Of a stretch of DNA of 64,000 nucleotides, positions 43,546 to 53,930 are shown piece by piece (positions within the stretch are counted from its first letter, which is position 1; each line of letters starts with the position of its first letter). A model generated the notes under the pieces. It saw only the letters and a list, made by a program, of their open reading frames with translations. It ran no database searches and had not been told where the DNA came from. The position numbers were made by a program, and so were the translations under genes. This DNA is from Diphasiastrum complanatum (taxonomy: Eukaryota; Streptophyta; Lycopodiopsida; Lycopodiales; Lycopodiaceae), in contig CM055112.1 in the NCBI GenBank assembly GCA_029204225.1, positions 25,433,922 to 25,497,921 on the forward strand, written 5' to 3'.

Positions 43546-44198
43546 TGTGAAAAATTGTCAACTAGTAGTATTTTCCTAACTTGAGATTTTGTAGGCCTAT
43601 GGCCAAATAAAAGTTAGAGATAGGTTCATACATGTATGTAGAGGCCCAAAGTATGTGTACACTACTTTTGAGGTCACATTAATTAGAGGAGGTCGAGTGT
43701 GGAGCTCTTCTATTGGCTCATAATTTGGTGCATTCCTATTTGACCAAATTTCTAGGTATATGGGTGAATCCTATTGGACCCCAATTTTAGCCTATCATAA
43801 GACAAGTGGCCAAGAGGCACTATGGCTGCTATAAATAGCCATCTCCACGAGTATGTACATATCTCATTTTCATTCTATTGAATGAATGTTATGCTCTTTG
43901 AAGATCCATCTTCTTCTCTCTCACTTTTTTGTTCATATCTTGCATTCTAGCCACTAGAATTGTGATTTCTTTGTTGCTATGGCTTCACACGTGTGAAATG
44001 CAGGTTGTAGGCTCTGAAGTACGGACAGGGACAGCAAGTTTCTGTTTGTGGAAGCTTATGATCAGATTTTGATGTTTAGTTGATGTTTAGTATGCTTAAC
44101 ATCACAATTTCTATCATTTTTTCAATCTAGATGTGCATAACTTCCATGGCCAAGATCTTTATGAAACTTTAGCATCTTTTGGATCTGAGTTTTTCACA
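43546..44198 (+). repeat. 5' LTR (653 bp)
   Basis: TATA box TATAAATA at 43830-43837. Palindrome TTCACACGTGTGAA at 43984-43997, about 150 nt downstream of the TATA box and 200 nt upstream of the primer-binding site. CCAAATAAAAG and CTATTGGACC lie upstream. It drives element transcription. Confidence 0.96.
43830..43837 (+). promoter_or_regulatory. TATA box of the LTR promoter
   Basis: TATAAATA in GCTATAAATAGCC, itself a short palindromic context. Transcription would start roughly 30 nt downstream. The same box lies in the 3' LTR at 49038-49045. Confidence 0.75.
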
Positions 44199-44210
44199 TG
44201 GTATCAGAGC
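44199..44210 (+). other. primer-binding site (initiator tRNA-Met type)
   Basis: TGGTATCAGAGC immediately follows the LTR without a spacer. The leader 44211-44807 (about 600 nt) carries no other ORF of note. Confidence 0.96.
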
Positions 44211-44807
44211 ATTAGGCGGCCAAATGTGCAGGTTTTGCCAGATTTAGAAGAGATTTGTGGGCGAGTTTGCTTTTGTAGCATTCCAATCAAGTTTCTAGCT
44301 AAAAATCTTGTTGATTTATGTGTAGAAATTGGATCTTTGTGATCAAAACATCATTTGTATGCTTTTCAATTGAAGTAGGGCGAATTCCCTCTGTACTTAT
44401 CAGAATAAGGAGACAAAAATTGTTTTGGAAAGAGGGAGATGCAAGATCCAACAAGATCCTATTAGTTTTCCATTCTAGCATATAGTTTTTTGATTCAATT
44501 TCTTGCTTCTTCATGTCAAAAACTTCAAAATTGATGTAACCCTCTGATTTTCAGTTTGCTGAATGATTCAAGAGTGTATTTCAATCTTAGGAGTGAGGGA
44601 AAAGCAAGTATATTGAGGTTTGGTCTTGGTTTGATCAAGAAATCATAAAACTAGTGGCTAAAATTAAGGAAAAAGTGAGGAAAAGAGAGAAAAAGTAAGG
44701 TTTTAGGTTCCAAATCTTTGTGATTTCTTCTTGTGTTTCATTTGTTGATTCAAGAGAGTGCTTAGTGCATTGGAACAGGTCAAAGATCAGAGATCAATCA
44801 TTGCAAC

Positions 44808-47800
44808 ATGGCTACAAATGGAGGCTACATGTTGGAAAGCAATGATAGGCTTACCTCCCTCAACTATTCTACTTGGAAAGTAAGGATGGAGTCTTTGCTT
44901 GAGATGAATGAGTTGATGGATATTGTTGTAGGTGTGGAGGAGAGACCTTTGGCACCTCAAGAACAATTGAGGTATGACAAGAGGGCAAAGAAAGCCCTTC
45001 ACATGATCAAGATGAATGTGACAAATGAGCTTATCAAAGAGGTTGGTAAGTGCACATCATCTAGTGAAGCTTGGGAAGCCTTGAAGAAGGTTTATGAATC
45101 CAAGTCTACTTCTAGAGTGTTGACTTTAAGAAGGCAAATCTTTTCTTGTATGCAAAAGAAGAGTGAGAATGGACATGCTTTTGTTTTGAGAGTTAAAGCA
45201 TTGAATGATGAGTTAGCATGCATTAATGATGGCATAAATAATGAGGAGCTTGTTCAAGTGATTCTCAATGGCTTGTTGGATGATCATGCTAATCTTGTTC
45301 AAAGTTATGCTATCCAAAAATGTTTACCAAGTGTTGGAGACTTGCAAGAGGTCTTGTTGGCTGAAGAATTCAGGTTGCAAGCAAGAGTGGGAGCATCTTC
45401 TACATCTCAAGGAGGAGAAGAGGAGGCAATGTTCTCTAAAGGCAAGTTCAAGGGCAAAGGTAAAAGCAATTGGTCTAAAGGGCAAGACCAAGGTGAGCAC
45501 TCTACTTTTGGCAAAAAGAAGGATAGATCTAAGCTAAAATGTTTCTATTGTGGAGTCAAAGGGCATTTTGCTAGTGATTGTTTTAAGAAAAAGAGGGATC
45601 AAGGGGAAAAGCAAACCAATCTAACTATTGATGAGGGTGGGGATGAGCTTCTTTCAAATGATGCTTTTGTTATGTCATCTTGCTTGTTGGCTAATCATGG
45701 AGACATTGATCCTTGGTGGATTGATAGTGGAGCCACTTCTCATATGACATATCATAAAGAGTATTTTTCATCTTTAATGGCATTTGATGGTGATAGGAAG
45801 GTAATCTATACCGCAAATGATGGTGAGTGTGCAATCAAGGGGATTGGCACAATTCCTATTTCACTTTCTACAAATAGGAATATAGAATTGAAAGATGTTT
45901 TGCTCATTCCATCCATTACCAAGAACTTACTTAGTGTAAGCCAAATGCTTGACAAAGGATTCAAAGTTGAGTTTGATGGTGATGCTTGCTTGATCAAAAA
46001 GGGGTGTAGTATCATTGCAAAAGGGAAAAGGCAAGGGAAATTGTTCAAGCTTGATGCATGTGTTGTTGCTAACCAAGTTGGATGCATGGCAAATGAACAA
46101 ATGTCAATTCAAGAGGTATGGCATAAAAGGATGGGACATCTCAACTACAAGGCCTTGGAGGTAATAGCCAAAAAGGAGGTAGTAAGGGGACTTCCCAAGT
46201 CTCTTACTTGCTTGAATCATGTTTGTGAAGAATGTGCTTTGTCTAAATCACATAGATTGCCATATACTAGATCTATATCTAGATCTAAGATGCCTTTTTC
46301 TCTCTTGCATTCGGATATTCATGGTGTTACTACAATTAGCAATGGAGGTGCTAAGATGTATGTAACTTTCATTGATGATTTTAGTAGATTTTGTTGGGTT
46401 TATCTACTAAAGAGCAAGGATGAGGTGTTTGATGTGTTTGTCAAGTTCAAAGTTGCTATTGAGACTCAATTTACAACCAAAATCAAATGCTTGAGGAGCG
46501 ACAATGGTGGTGAATACATTTCTAACAAATTCAAAGCCTTTTGCGATGAGCATGGGATCAAGAGGGAGTACACATGTCCAAGAACACCACAACAAAATGG
46601 AGTGGCCGAGAGGAAGAATAGAACCTTGTGTGAGAGTGCAAAGGCAATGAGATTGAATGCTAATCTTCCTAAACCTTTTTGGAGTGATGCTTTGTTGTGT
46701 GCAAATTTCCTATGCAATAGATGGCCAAGTGTTGTATTGGAAGGAAAAACCCCTTTTGAAGCTTTGTTTGGTACGAAGCCTAATGTCAAGTTTCTAAGAA
46801 CTTTTGGATGCATTTGCTACTTCAACATTACTCTTGATGATAGAACTAAGGAGGATCCATCTTCAAGAAAGGGCATTTTTGTTGGTTATAGTGAAGTAAG
46901 CAAAGCATATAGGATTTATGTTCCTTCAATCAAGAAAGTGTTCACAAGTAGGGATGTCATTTTTGATGAAAGTAACATTCCAAAAGTTGTTTCAAGTGAT
47001 GATGGTGTTGTTGCAACTAATGTGCTTGATGACAATGGAGTTGATGACACATTGGATGTGGATGTTGAAGAAGCCTCTTCAAGTCAAATTCCAAGGAGAA
47101 CTCCAAGGCATAAAGTGAAACCCTCAAGGCTCACTTATGATGGCAAAGGTAAGCAAGTGGTGGATGGATCCAACTATGCTTTCCTAACTTCTTTTGATGT
47201 ACCTTCATGTGTAGATGAAGCAAGGCAAAAAGAGGAATGGATCCAAGCAATGGATCTTGAGTTTGAAGCACTTATGAAGAACAACACATGGAGATTGGTG
47301 GAGCTTCCAAAGGGCAAAAGTGCAATTGGATGCAAATGGATCTTCAAGGTAAAGACAAATCAAGATGGATCTATCAACAAGTTGAAGGCAAGGTTGGTGG
47401 CTAAAGGTTATGCTCAAGAGCATGGCATTGACTATGAGGAAACCTTTGCACCCGTGGCAAAGATGGTGAGCATAAGAGTAATCATTTCCCTTGCAACTCT
47501 TTATGGATGGGATCTTTGGCAATTAGACATTTCTAATGCTTTCTTGAATGGTGATCTTGAAGAGGAAGTCTACATGGAGCAACCCGAGAGCTATGTTTCT
47601 CATAGCAAGCCTAATCATGTGTGTTTTCTACAAAAAAGTTTGTATGGTCTTAAGCAAGCACCAAGGAGTTGGTATGCTAGGCTTAACTCTTTTCTACTTT
47701 CTCAAAACTTCACTATGAGTGAGTATGATCATTCACTTTACTTTAGAATTAGTGCTAATGATGTTACAATCCTTCTAATTTATGTGGATGACATTATTTT

Positions 47801-48758
47801 AAGTGGAGGGAACAAGGAAGATATAGAAGATATCAAGAAAGCACTAAAAAAGGAATTTGAAGTGCATGATCTTGGTCTTTTGAGCTATATCTTAGGAATA
47901 GAAGTAATTAGAACTTCTCAAATCACTTTTATTTCACAAGAGAAGTATGCTATTTCTATTCTCAATAGATTTCATATGGTAGATGCAAATCCTATTGATA
48001 CACCTATGGAATCACATGTAAAGCTAACTATAAGAGGTAATGAAAGATCCTTCGAGGACATTACTCTCTATAGGAAGCTAATAGGTTCTCTTATATATCT
48101 AACCATCACAAGACCTGATTTATCTTATTGTGTTGGTAGATTAAGCCAATTCATGCAAGATCCTAGCATAGAACATTGGAAACTAGGAAAGAGGATCTTG
48201 AGATACATCTCGGGAACAAAAGATTTTGGCATTGTTTATAGAGGCTCATCACCTAACTTATTTGGTTTTTCAGATTCAGATTTTGCAGGAGACCTTATGG
48301 ATAGAAAATCCATAAATGCACATGCTATTTTCATAGGTGATGGAGCTATCTCATGGATGTCGAAGAAACAAGCAACTATATCACTTTCTTCTAGTGAGGC
48401 CGAGTACAAAGCTTTGACATCATGCACAAAGGAGATGGTGTGGATCAAGAGGATGATTATGGAGCTTCATTTGCTGGATTTTTCAGAGAGTCCAATCATC
48501 TTTTGTGACAACCTTTCAGCCCAAAGTCTAGCAAGCAATCCGGTTTTCCATGCAAGGAGCAAACATATCGAGGTGGCTTACCATTTTGTGAGAGAACAAG
48601 TGTTGGCAAAAGAGATCAAGCTTGAACATGTCCCATCAAAGGAATGTGTGGCTGATATCTTTACCAAAGCATTGGGAAAGGACTTATTTTTCAAGCATAG
48701 AACAAGTCTTGGTGTACTTTCTAAATCTATGCTAAAACTAGTTGAAGAGGGAGTGTGA
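44808..48758 (+). CDS. gag-pol polyprotein, Ty1/copia, 1316 codons
   Basis: ATG at 44808. Gag (UBN2 type) spans residues 1-240 and the zinc knuckle is C245, C248, H253, C258. The aspartic protease motif is DSGAT at D306. The integrase zinc site is H439, H444, C473, C476, and the catalytic core is D503, D565, E601 (35 residues between the last two). RT has D907 in QLDISNAFLNG and YVDD at 992-995. RNase H has D1156, E1197 and D1234. Gag and pol are in one frame with no shift or stop, as usual for copia, and the length is normal. The protein makes virus-like particles in the cytoplasm and copies and integrates the element. The stop codon (48756-48758) lies inside the first five bases of the 3' LTR. 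Confidence 0.97.
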   Translation: MATNGGYMLESNDRLTSLNYSTWKVRMESLLEMNELMDIVVGVEERPLAPQEQLRYDKRAKKALHMIKMNVTNELIKEVGKCTSSSEAWEALKKVYESKSTSRVLTLRRQIFSCMQKKSENGHAFVLRVKALNDELACINDGINNEELVQVILNGLLDDHANLVQSYAIQKCLPSVGDLQEVLLAEEFRLQARVGASSTSQGGEEEAMFSKGKFKGKGKSNWSKGQDQGEHSTFGKKKDRSKLKCFYCGVKGHFASDCFKKKRDQGEKQTNLTIDEGGDELLSNDAFVMSSCLLANHGDIDPWWIDSGATSHMTYHKEYFSSLMAFDGDRKVIYTANDGECAIKGIGTIPISLSTNRNIELKDVLLIPSITKNLLSVSQMLDKGFKVEFDGDACLIKKGCSIIAKGKRQGKLFKLDACVVANQVGCMANEQMSIQEVWHKRMGHLNYKALEVIAKKEVVRGLPKSLTCLNHVCEECALSKSHRLPYTRSISRSKMPFSLLHSDIHGVTTISNGGAKMYVTFIDDFSRFCWVYLLKSKDEVFDVFVKFKVAIETQFTTKIKCLRSDNGGEYISNKFKAFCDEHGIKREYTCPRTPQQNGVAERKNRTLCESAKAMRLNANLPKPFWSDALLCANFLCNRWPSVVLEGKTPFEALFGTKPNVKFLRTFGCICYFNITLDDRTKEDPSSRKGIFVGYSEVSKAYRIYVPSIKKVFTSRDVIFDESNIPKVVSSDDGVVATNVLDDNGVDDTLDVDVEEASSSQIPRRTPRHKVKPSRLTYDGKGKQVVDGSNYAFLTSFDVPSCVDEARQKEEWIQAMDLEFEALMKNNTWRLVELPKGKSAIGCKWIFKVKTNQDGSINKLKARLVAKGYAQEHGIDYEETFAPVAKMVSIRVIISLATLYGWDLWQLDISNAFLNGDLEEEVYMEQPESYVSHSKPNHVCFLQKSLYGLKQAPRSWYARLNSFLLSQNFTMSEYDHSLYFRISANDVTILLIYVDDIILSGGNKEDIEDIKKALKKEFEVHDLGLLSYILGIEVIRTSQITFISQEKYAISILNRFHMVDANPIDTPMESHVKLTIRGNERSFEDITLYRKLIGSLIYLTITRPDLSYCVGRLSQFMQDPSIEHWKLGKRILRYISGTKDFGIVYRGSSPNLFGFSDSDFAGDLMDRKSINAHAIFIGDGAISWMSKKQATISLSSSEAEYKALTSCTKEMVWIKRMIMELHLLDFSESPIIFCDNLSAQSLASNPVFHARSKHIEVAYHFVREQVLAKEIKLEHVPSKECVADIFTKALGKDLFFKHRTSLGVLSKSMLKLVEEGV
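48744..48753 (+). other. polypurine tract
   Basis: GAAGAGGGAG immediately before the 3' LTR, inside the last codons of the ORF. Confidence 0.8.
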
Positions 48759-49406
48759 AAAATTGTCAACTAGTAGTATTTTCCTAACTTGAGATTTTGT
48801 AGGCCTATGGCCAAATAAAAGTTAGAGATAGGTTCATACATGTATGTAGAGGCCCAAAGTATGTGTACACTACTTTTGAGGTCACATTAATTAGAGGAGG
48901 TCGAGTGTGGAGCTCTTCTATTGGCTCATAATTTGGTGCATTCCTATTTGACCAAATTTCTAGGTATATGGGTGAATCCTATTGGACCCCAATTTTAGCC
49001 TATCATAAGACAAGTGGCCAAGAGGCACTATGGCTGCTATAAATAGCCATCTCCACGAGTATGTACATATCTCATTTTCATTCTATTGAATGAATGTTAT
49101 GCTCTTTGAAGATCCATCTTCTTCTCTCTCACTTTTTTGTTCATATCTTGCATTCTAGCCACTAGAATTGTGATTTCTTTGTTGCTATGGCTTCACACGT
49201 GTGAAATGCAGGTTGTAGGCTCTGAAGTACGGACAGGGACAGCAAGTTTCTGTTTGTGGAAGCTTATGATCAGATTTTGATGTTTAGTTGATGTTTAGTA
49301 TGCTTAACATCACAATTTCTATCATTTTTTCAATCTAGATGTGCATAACTTCCATGGCCAAGATCTTTATGAAACTTTAGCATCTTTTGGATCTGAGTTT
49401 TTCACA
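48754..49406 (+). repeat. 3' LTR (653 bp)
   Basis: Same length and sequence as the 5' LTR as far as I can read. The palindrome is at 49192-49205. Its first bases supply the stop codon of the polyprotein. Confidence 0.96.
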
Positions 49407-50316
49407 CTTAGTGGGCCCTACCACTAAGGTTCTATTGGCTAAGCTTACCAAGTGGGCCCCACCACAATACATTGTACAAGTAGAATAATAAGTGCAAGGT
49501 CCGCTGGCTCCCTGCCTGTGATAAGCCCAATCCAATGAGAATGCAAATTAGTCTTGTAGAACTTGTAGAATTAGGAATAAACTACTAGGGGCTTAAAACT
49601 CTAAAATGACATTAGAGGTCCTAAGTCAAGTTGTTATTAAAAAAGCTAAAAGGGCCCAAATTACAGCTCACAGGAATCATGTGAGTGCCCTTGTGCTTTC
49701 TTAGAACCACTAGATTCATTTTGTGTTAGTTTAAATGGCTTGGGTTAGAATCCTTGCTATTGTAATTAACCAATAGGAGAAAGAGACAAGGGCCTTTCCA
49801 ATCCATACAAAAGCACCTTCTATACCATATTTCCATGTTCAATAGGAGGAGGAGATTATGCCCAAATGTGGTTCTAACATCCTTGTTTTCTTCTCACTCT
49901 CCCTCTCACGTTTTTGTAGTTGATATTGCTTTCCATTTGCTTCTTCTTTCTATTTGCATGTTGTTAATGATTTATGAGAGAGTAGAGAGGATAGGATGTA
50001 AGCACTTCCCCCATTGTAATCTATTCTTCCTTCTTCTTGCTTGTGGTTAAAGTAGGGTGGTTAGTTAGATGTAGTTAATCTAGGTGTGGTTAGGTAGGAA
50101 GGTGGAGAGTTTGCAAGCTAAATTCGCAAGGGAAGCTATTCTCTTGCGAACAAATCTACTCGTGATAGATGAACCAAGGCCGCTACAATATTTTGGTCCA
50201 TTTCCGGGGAATAGATTAGCATTTTCTTGTTTTTTTAAGCTTGCATTGCATTCATCTTGTGTTTCTTACTTTTGTTTTGTGGAATGGATGCGTGGGGAGT
50301 AGTTTAGTGTGGAGTA
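49407..50316 (+). repeat. remainder of an older LTR or leader
   Basis: Continues the TGTTGGGCAC LTR start of 43532 after the intact element. It contains CCCAATCCAATGAG, CCAATAGGAG, a short AGGAGGAGGAG tract near 49849 and pyrimidine-rich TTCTTCTCACTCTCCCTCTC. No gene is seen. Its right end is hidden because another element begins at 50317. Confidence 0.4.
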
Positions 50317-50672
50317 TGTTGAAAATAAAAATCATCTATCTTGACTTTAGGCTTGCTACAAAGTCTTATCAATGTAAGTTTGTTGTTTCATAAATGTAAA
50401 TGCCAGATTTGGCCTTGATGGAACTCGAGCTATATGGGTTTCACAAATCTAGTTGATAGAATACAACTTGCATATAGATTGTAGACTTAGAAATGACATT
50501 AATATGCTTGTAGAAACTCATGGCCTATCAGATGCATTTATTGTAAGTGGTCCATAGTGACATGCAAGACATGCACAAAGTGCAATGGACACATGCATAA
50601 TGATTTGTACAATTCTAGATAGAAAATCCCACTTGGTAAAAGTAAATAGATATGCATGCATGAGATTTGACA
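50317..50672 (+). repeat. 5' LTR, truncated, fused to a primer-site remnant
   Basis: Matches the first half of the 3' LTR (TGTTGAAAATAAAAATCATC to GCATGCATGAGAT). It then jumps to ATCAGAGCC, the inner part of the tRNA-Met primer site, so about 360 bp of LTR and the first bases of the primer site are deleted. 50673-51429 is leader with the LTR-like motif CTCACGTGTGAA near 50855. Confidence 0.75.
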
Positions 50673-51429
50673 ATCAGAGCCAAATTAACCTTTGCATACT
50701 AAAATCTCTGATTGTTCAAGAATTTGAGAGCTAGTTCAAGCAAAAAAGCAGTTAATCACTTTTCTTTACCTTTTTCTGAAAAGTGTTTGGATCAAAGTGG
50801 ATGAAAACTGATTTTTCAGGTCAGATCAATGATTGTACGGAATTCTAAAATTCCTCACGTGTGAAAATCATAGTTTTTCAGTGCCTTCTATTTCCTTGTT
50901 ATTTGATCCAAAGATAGTGCTGTAATAGCTTGATGGAAAGCTTATTCCATAGAAATTGATCCCAAATCAATCTGATGTGTCTATCAAGAGTTATAAGCTC
51001 TTAAAGAGGGTAGGGAGAGGTCCAAAATCCGAGTGACCACTTTTTGATTTAATTCAATCTTGCTTGATTCTGAATCCATTGTTTTGAGTATCCTACACAA
51101 GAAACTGAAGATCAAAACTAAGTTTAATGTTATTGAACAGCTTTGAGCCTTCTGAGTATCACTAGTGTTTTCTTTTGAAGTATCTAACATGTGCCAAAAG
51201 TAGGATTCAAACTTGTCTAAGTACCTCAATCCACTTTGAGTGACTGATCTAGAAAATCTTGTTTTGTAGAATATTTGAGATCCATCTCAAATACAGTTGC
51301 AAGTTTTTTCACATAGGAAGGTAGCACATCCTTGAAAATACCTATAGTAAATGAGAGTAGCAATATTAAGTCTGATTGGAACAAGCTCAAACATATAATT
51401 GTCCAATAATTAAGAAGTCTTCACAATAT

Positions 51430-52362
51430 GGCATCTGTGGGAGGATATCTCCTAGAAGCAGGTGAAAGACTAAGTACCTCTAATTACTCAATTTGGAAGG
51501 TTAGAATGAAGTCCATTTTTATACTCTAGGATGTTATGGACATAGTACTTGGTATTGAGGAGGAGCCTCAAGCACACATTGAAATACCAAAGTACAAGAA
51601 GAGAGCTAGAATGTCTCTACATTTCATTAAGATGAATGTATCTAATGAAATTTTGAGAGAAATAGGATCTTGCACCATTGCCAAAGATGCTTGGGATGCA
51701 CTTAAGTCCATCTATGAAGCTAAGAATAATTCTAGAATACTCACTCTTAGGAATCAGATTTTTTCCAAAGAAGTGAGGAGAGTGCATCAAACTATGTTCT
51801 GAGAGTTAAAGATCTTCATAGGGAGCTTTCTTGTGTTGGTGTTACAATTAACCAAGATGAGCTAGTACAAGTCATTTTAAATGGCTTGAAAGATGACTAT
51901 GATAATCTTGTTCAATCCTTTGCCATTAAGGAGGAGTTGCCTAATTTAGAAACTCTCGAAGGAGTTCTCATCTCTGAAGAAGCTATGCAAAATTATAAAC
52001 GTTCTAGGATGAACAAACTCGAGCATATTGCAAGTGACAAAGCTCTCTTTATCAAAGACAAGCATAAAGGAAGGAACAAAAACCAGTTTTCTCAAGCTTT
52101 CAACAAAGACAATGCCAAGGAGAAAGACAAAGATGGTGAAGAGGATGACTCATCTCATCCTTCTACTTCCAACAAGAAGAAGAAATTCAAGTGTTTCTTT
52201 TGTGGCAAGAAGGGGCACTATGCCTCCAATTGCTTCAAAAAGAAAAACCAACTCAAGCAAGCAAATCTCTCCAAAGAGATTGAAGAAGGCTTTATTGCAA
52301 GTGATGGAGAAGGATCACTCATGGTGTCAAGTTTTTCTTCATCACTTTTCAAGGAAGATTGA
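51430..52362 (+). pseudogene. copia gag with zinc knuckle, broken
   Basis: The ATG at 51430 reads MASVGGYLLEAGERLSTSNY, then a stop in FIL-stop-DVMDIVL near 51528. 51536-51802 carries IEEEPQAHIEIPKYKKRARM and KDAWDALKSIYEAKNNSRIL, followed by a frameshift. 51886-52362 carries YDNLVQSFAIKEELPNLETL, a Lys/Asp-rich stretch and the intact knuckle CFFCGKKGHYASNC. Protease (52363-52600) is WYVDSGAFSHI after a stop, with a further stop near 52441. Confidence 0.85.
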
Positions 52363-52609
52363 GCTTGGTACGTAGATAGTGGAGCTTTTTCACATATTTG
52401 CCGGTCCAAGGAGTCATTTGATTTTATTGAACCTTATAAATGACTCAAAAGATCTATTTATACTACAAATGATCATGAGTGCTCTATTGATGGAATTGGC
52501 AACATTCCACTGAAACTTGCTTCTTCTAAAGTTCTATCACTTTCCAATGTTCTTTTTGTTCCTAAGCTTACAAAGAACTTGATTAGTGTTGGAAAATTGC
52601 TTGATATGA

Positions 52610-52862
52610 CATTTGCTCCAGTGGCTAAGTGGACTACGCTATGCCCTATCATTGCCCTAGCATCTCATTTTGGGTGGAAGATCCATCAAATGGATATGAA
52701 GTCCGCATTTTTGAATGGTGCCTTAGAGGAAGAAGTTTACATGGTCCAACTGCAGGGCTTTATGGCACAAGGACGAGAACAGAAGGTATGTAAGCTACAC
52801 AAAGCACTTTATGGCCTTAAGCAAGCGCCACGTGCATGGTATGGACACATTGACAATTACTT
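52610..52862 (+). pseudogene. RT fragment lodged between protease and integrase
   Basis: After the pre-integrase linker (SVGKLLDM) the sequence switches to TFAPVAKWTTLCPIIALASH, FGWKIHQMDMKSAFLNGALE and ALYGLKQAPRAWYGHIDNYF, which is RT. At about 52863 it returns to the linker (FIKKNDEILANGSRYSEI in frame +2). The inserted RT type resembles the copia at 39340-40584 rather than this element. Confidence 0.8.
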
Positions 52863-52879
52863 TATACTTGCTTTATCAA

Positions 52880-53755
52880 GAAAAATGATGAGATTCTAGC
52901 TAATGGATCTAGATATAGTGAAATTTTCAAGTTGAATTCTTTTGAGAATGCAAACTTTTGTGAAGTTGCTCTTTTCTCTAAGGAGGAGTTATGGCATAGA
53001 AGGTTGGGGCATCCTAACTTTAAGTCTATGATTTCTATGATCAAGAGAGATAAGGCTATTGGCCTTCCAAGATCACTCTCCAAGGATTTCAAGCATTGTG
53101 AGGCTTGTGCTATTGCAAAATCACATAGAAGACCATATCAAAAGTCTTTCATTAAGACTTCTCATTCTTTGGAGCTAATACAATCGGATGTTCATTTTTC
53201 TTCTACTAAAAGTATTGGTGGTGCAGCATGTTTTGTCACCTTTATTGATGACTTTACAAGATATACCTGGTTGTATCTACTTATGGTATTTGATCACTTC
53301 CTAATCTTCAAAGCTTATGTTGAGAAACAGTTTTATTTCAAAGTTAAAGCTTTAAGATGTGATGGAGGAGGTGAATATATCTCCAACAAGTTCTTTGATT
53401 ATTGTGAGAGTGAAGGGATTAAGAGAGAGTTTTCTTGTGCTTATTCTCCATCTCAAAATGGAGTTGCTGAGAGAAAAAATTAATTTTTATGTGAATGTGC
53501 TAAATCAATCCGAGTTGAAGCTTCTTTGCCTATTAAATATTGGGGAGAAGCAATTAATTGTTCAAACTATTTGTGCAATAGATTACCTCACAATGCACTT
53601 GCTAGAAGATCACTATATGAAGTCTTATTTTAGAAGAAACCTAAGGTAGATCACCTTAGAGTTTTTGGATGTGCTTGCTTTGTTCATGTACCCTTGGAAA
53701 CAAGAAAAAAAGATGATCCTAATTCTATTAAAGAGATCATGGTTGGATGTTCATC
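52880..53755 (+). pseudogene. copia integrase, broken
   Basis: The zinc site is WHRRLGHPNFKSM ... HCEACAIAKSH. Catalytic D is in IQSDVHFSS and the second D is in ALRCDGGGEY; the E is in GVAERKN, followed at once by a stop near 53481. A short deletion sits at LYLLMVFDHF. The integrase C-terminal region continues in other frames (IKYWGEAINCSNYLCNRLPH, VFGCACFVHVPLETRKKDDP). RT proper is then absent. Confidence 0.85.
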
Positions 53756-53913
53756 CAAAAAGAAGGCTCATTGGAGGAGAAATCTACCTGGAGCACTTCG
53801 ACACATCATCTTGTATTGCAAATTTGCTCACCAAACCTTTGAGCAAAAATTCCTTCATCAAGCATAGAGCCAAACTTGGAATAATACCAAGATCCATGTT
53901 CAAGTCAACATAG
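53756..53913 (+). pseudogene. RNase H C-terminal scrap
   Basis: LEHFDTSSCIANLLTKPLSK then NSFIKHRAKLGIIPRSM, the last 40 residues or so of copia RNase H, joined directly to integrase sequence. All of RT and most of RNase H are deleted between them. It ends just before the polypurine tract (AGGATGAG) and the 3' LTR. Confidence 0.8.
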
Positions 53914-53930
53914 ATTGTTTTTAGGATGAG

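Larger units (their letters stand above)
43546..49406 (+). mobile_element. intact Ty1/copia element, potentially autonomous
   Basis: 5861 bp, TSD CTTAG at 43541-43545 and 49407-49411. LTRs of 653 bp show no difference on reading through and have a 9-bp terminal inverted repeat (TGTGAAAAA / TTTTTCACA). It has a primer-binding site, a polypurine tract and one uninterrupted gag-pol ORF. By structure it is the only element in the window able to make all replication proteins. Identical LTRs mean insertion too recent for visible divergence. Confidence 0.97.
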
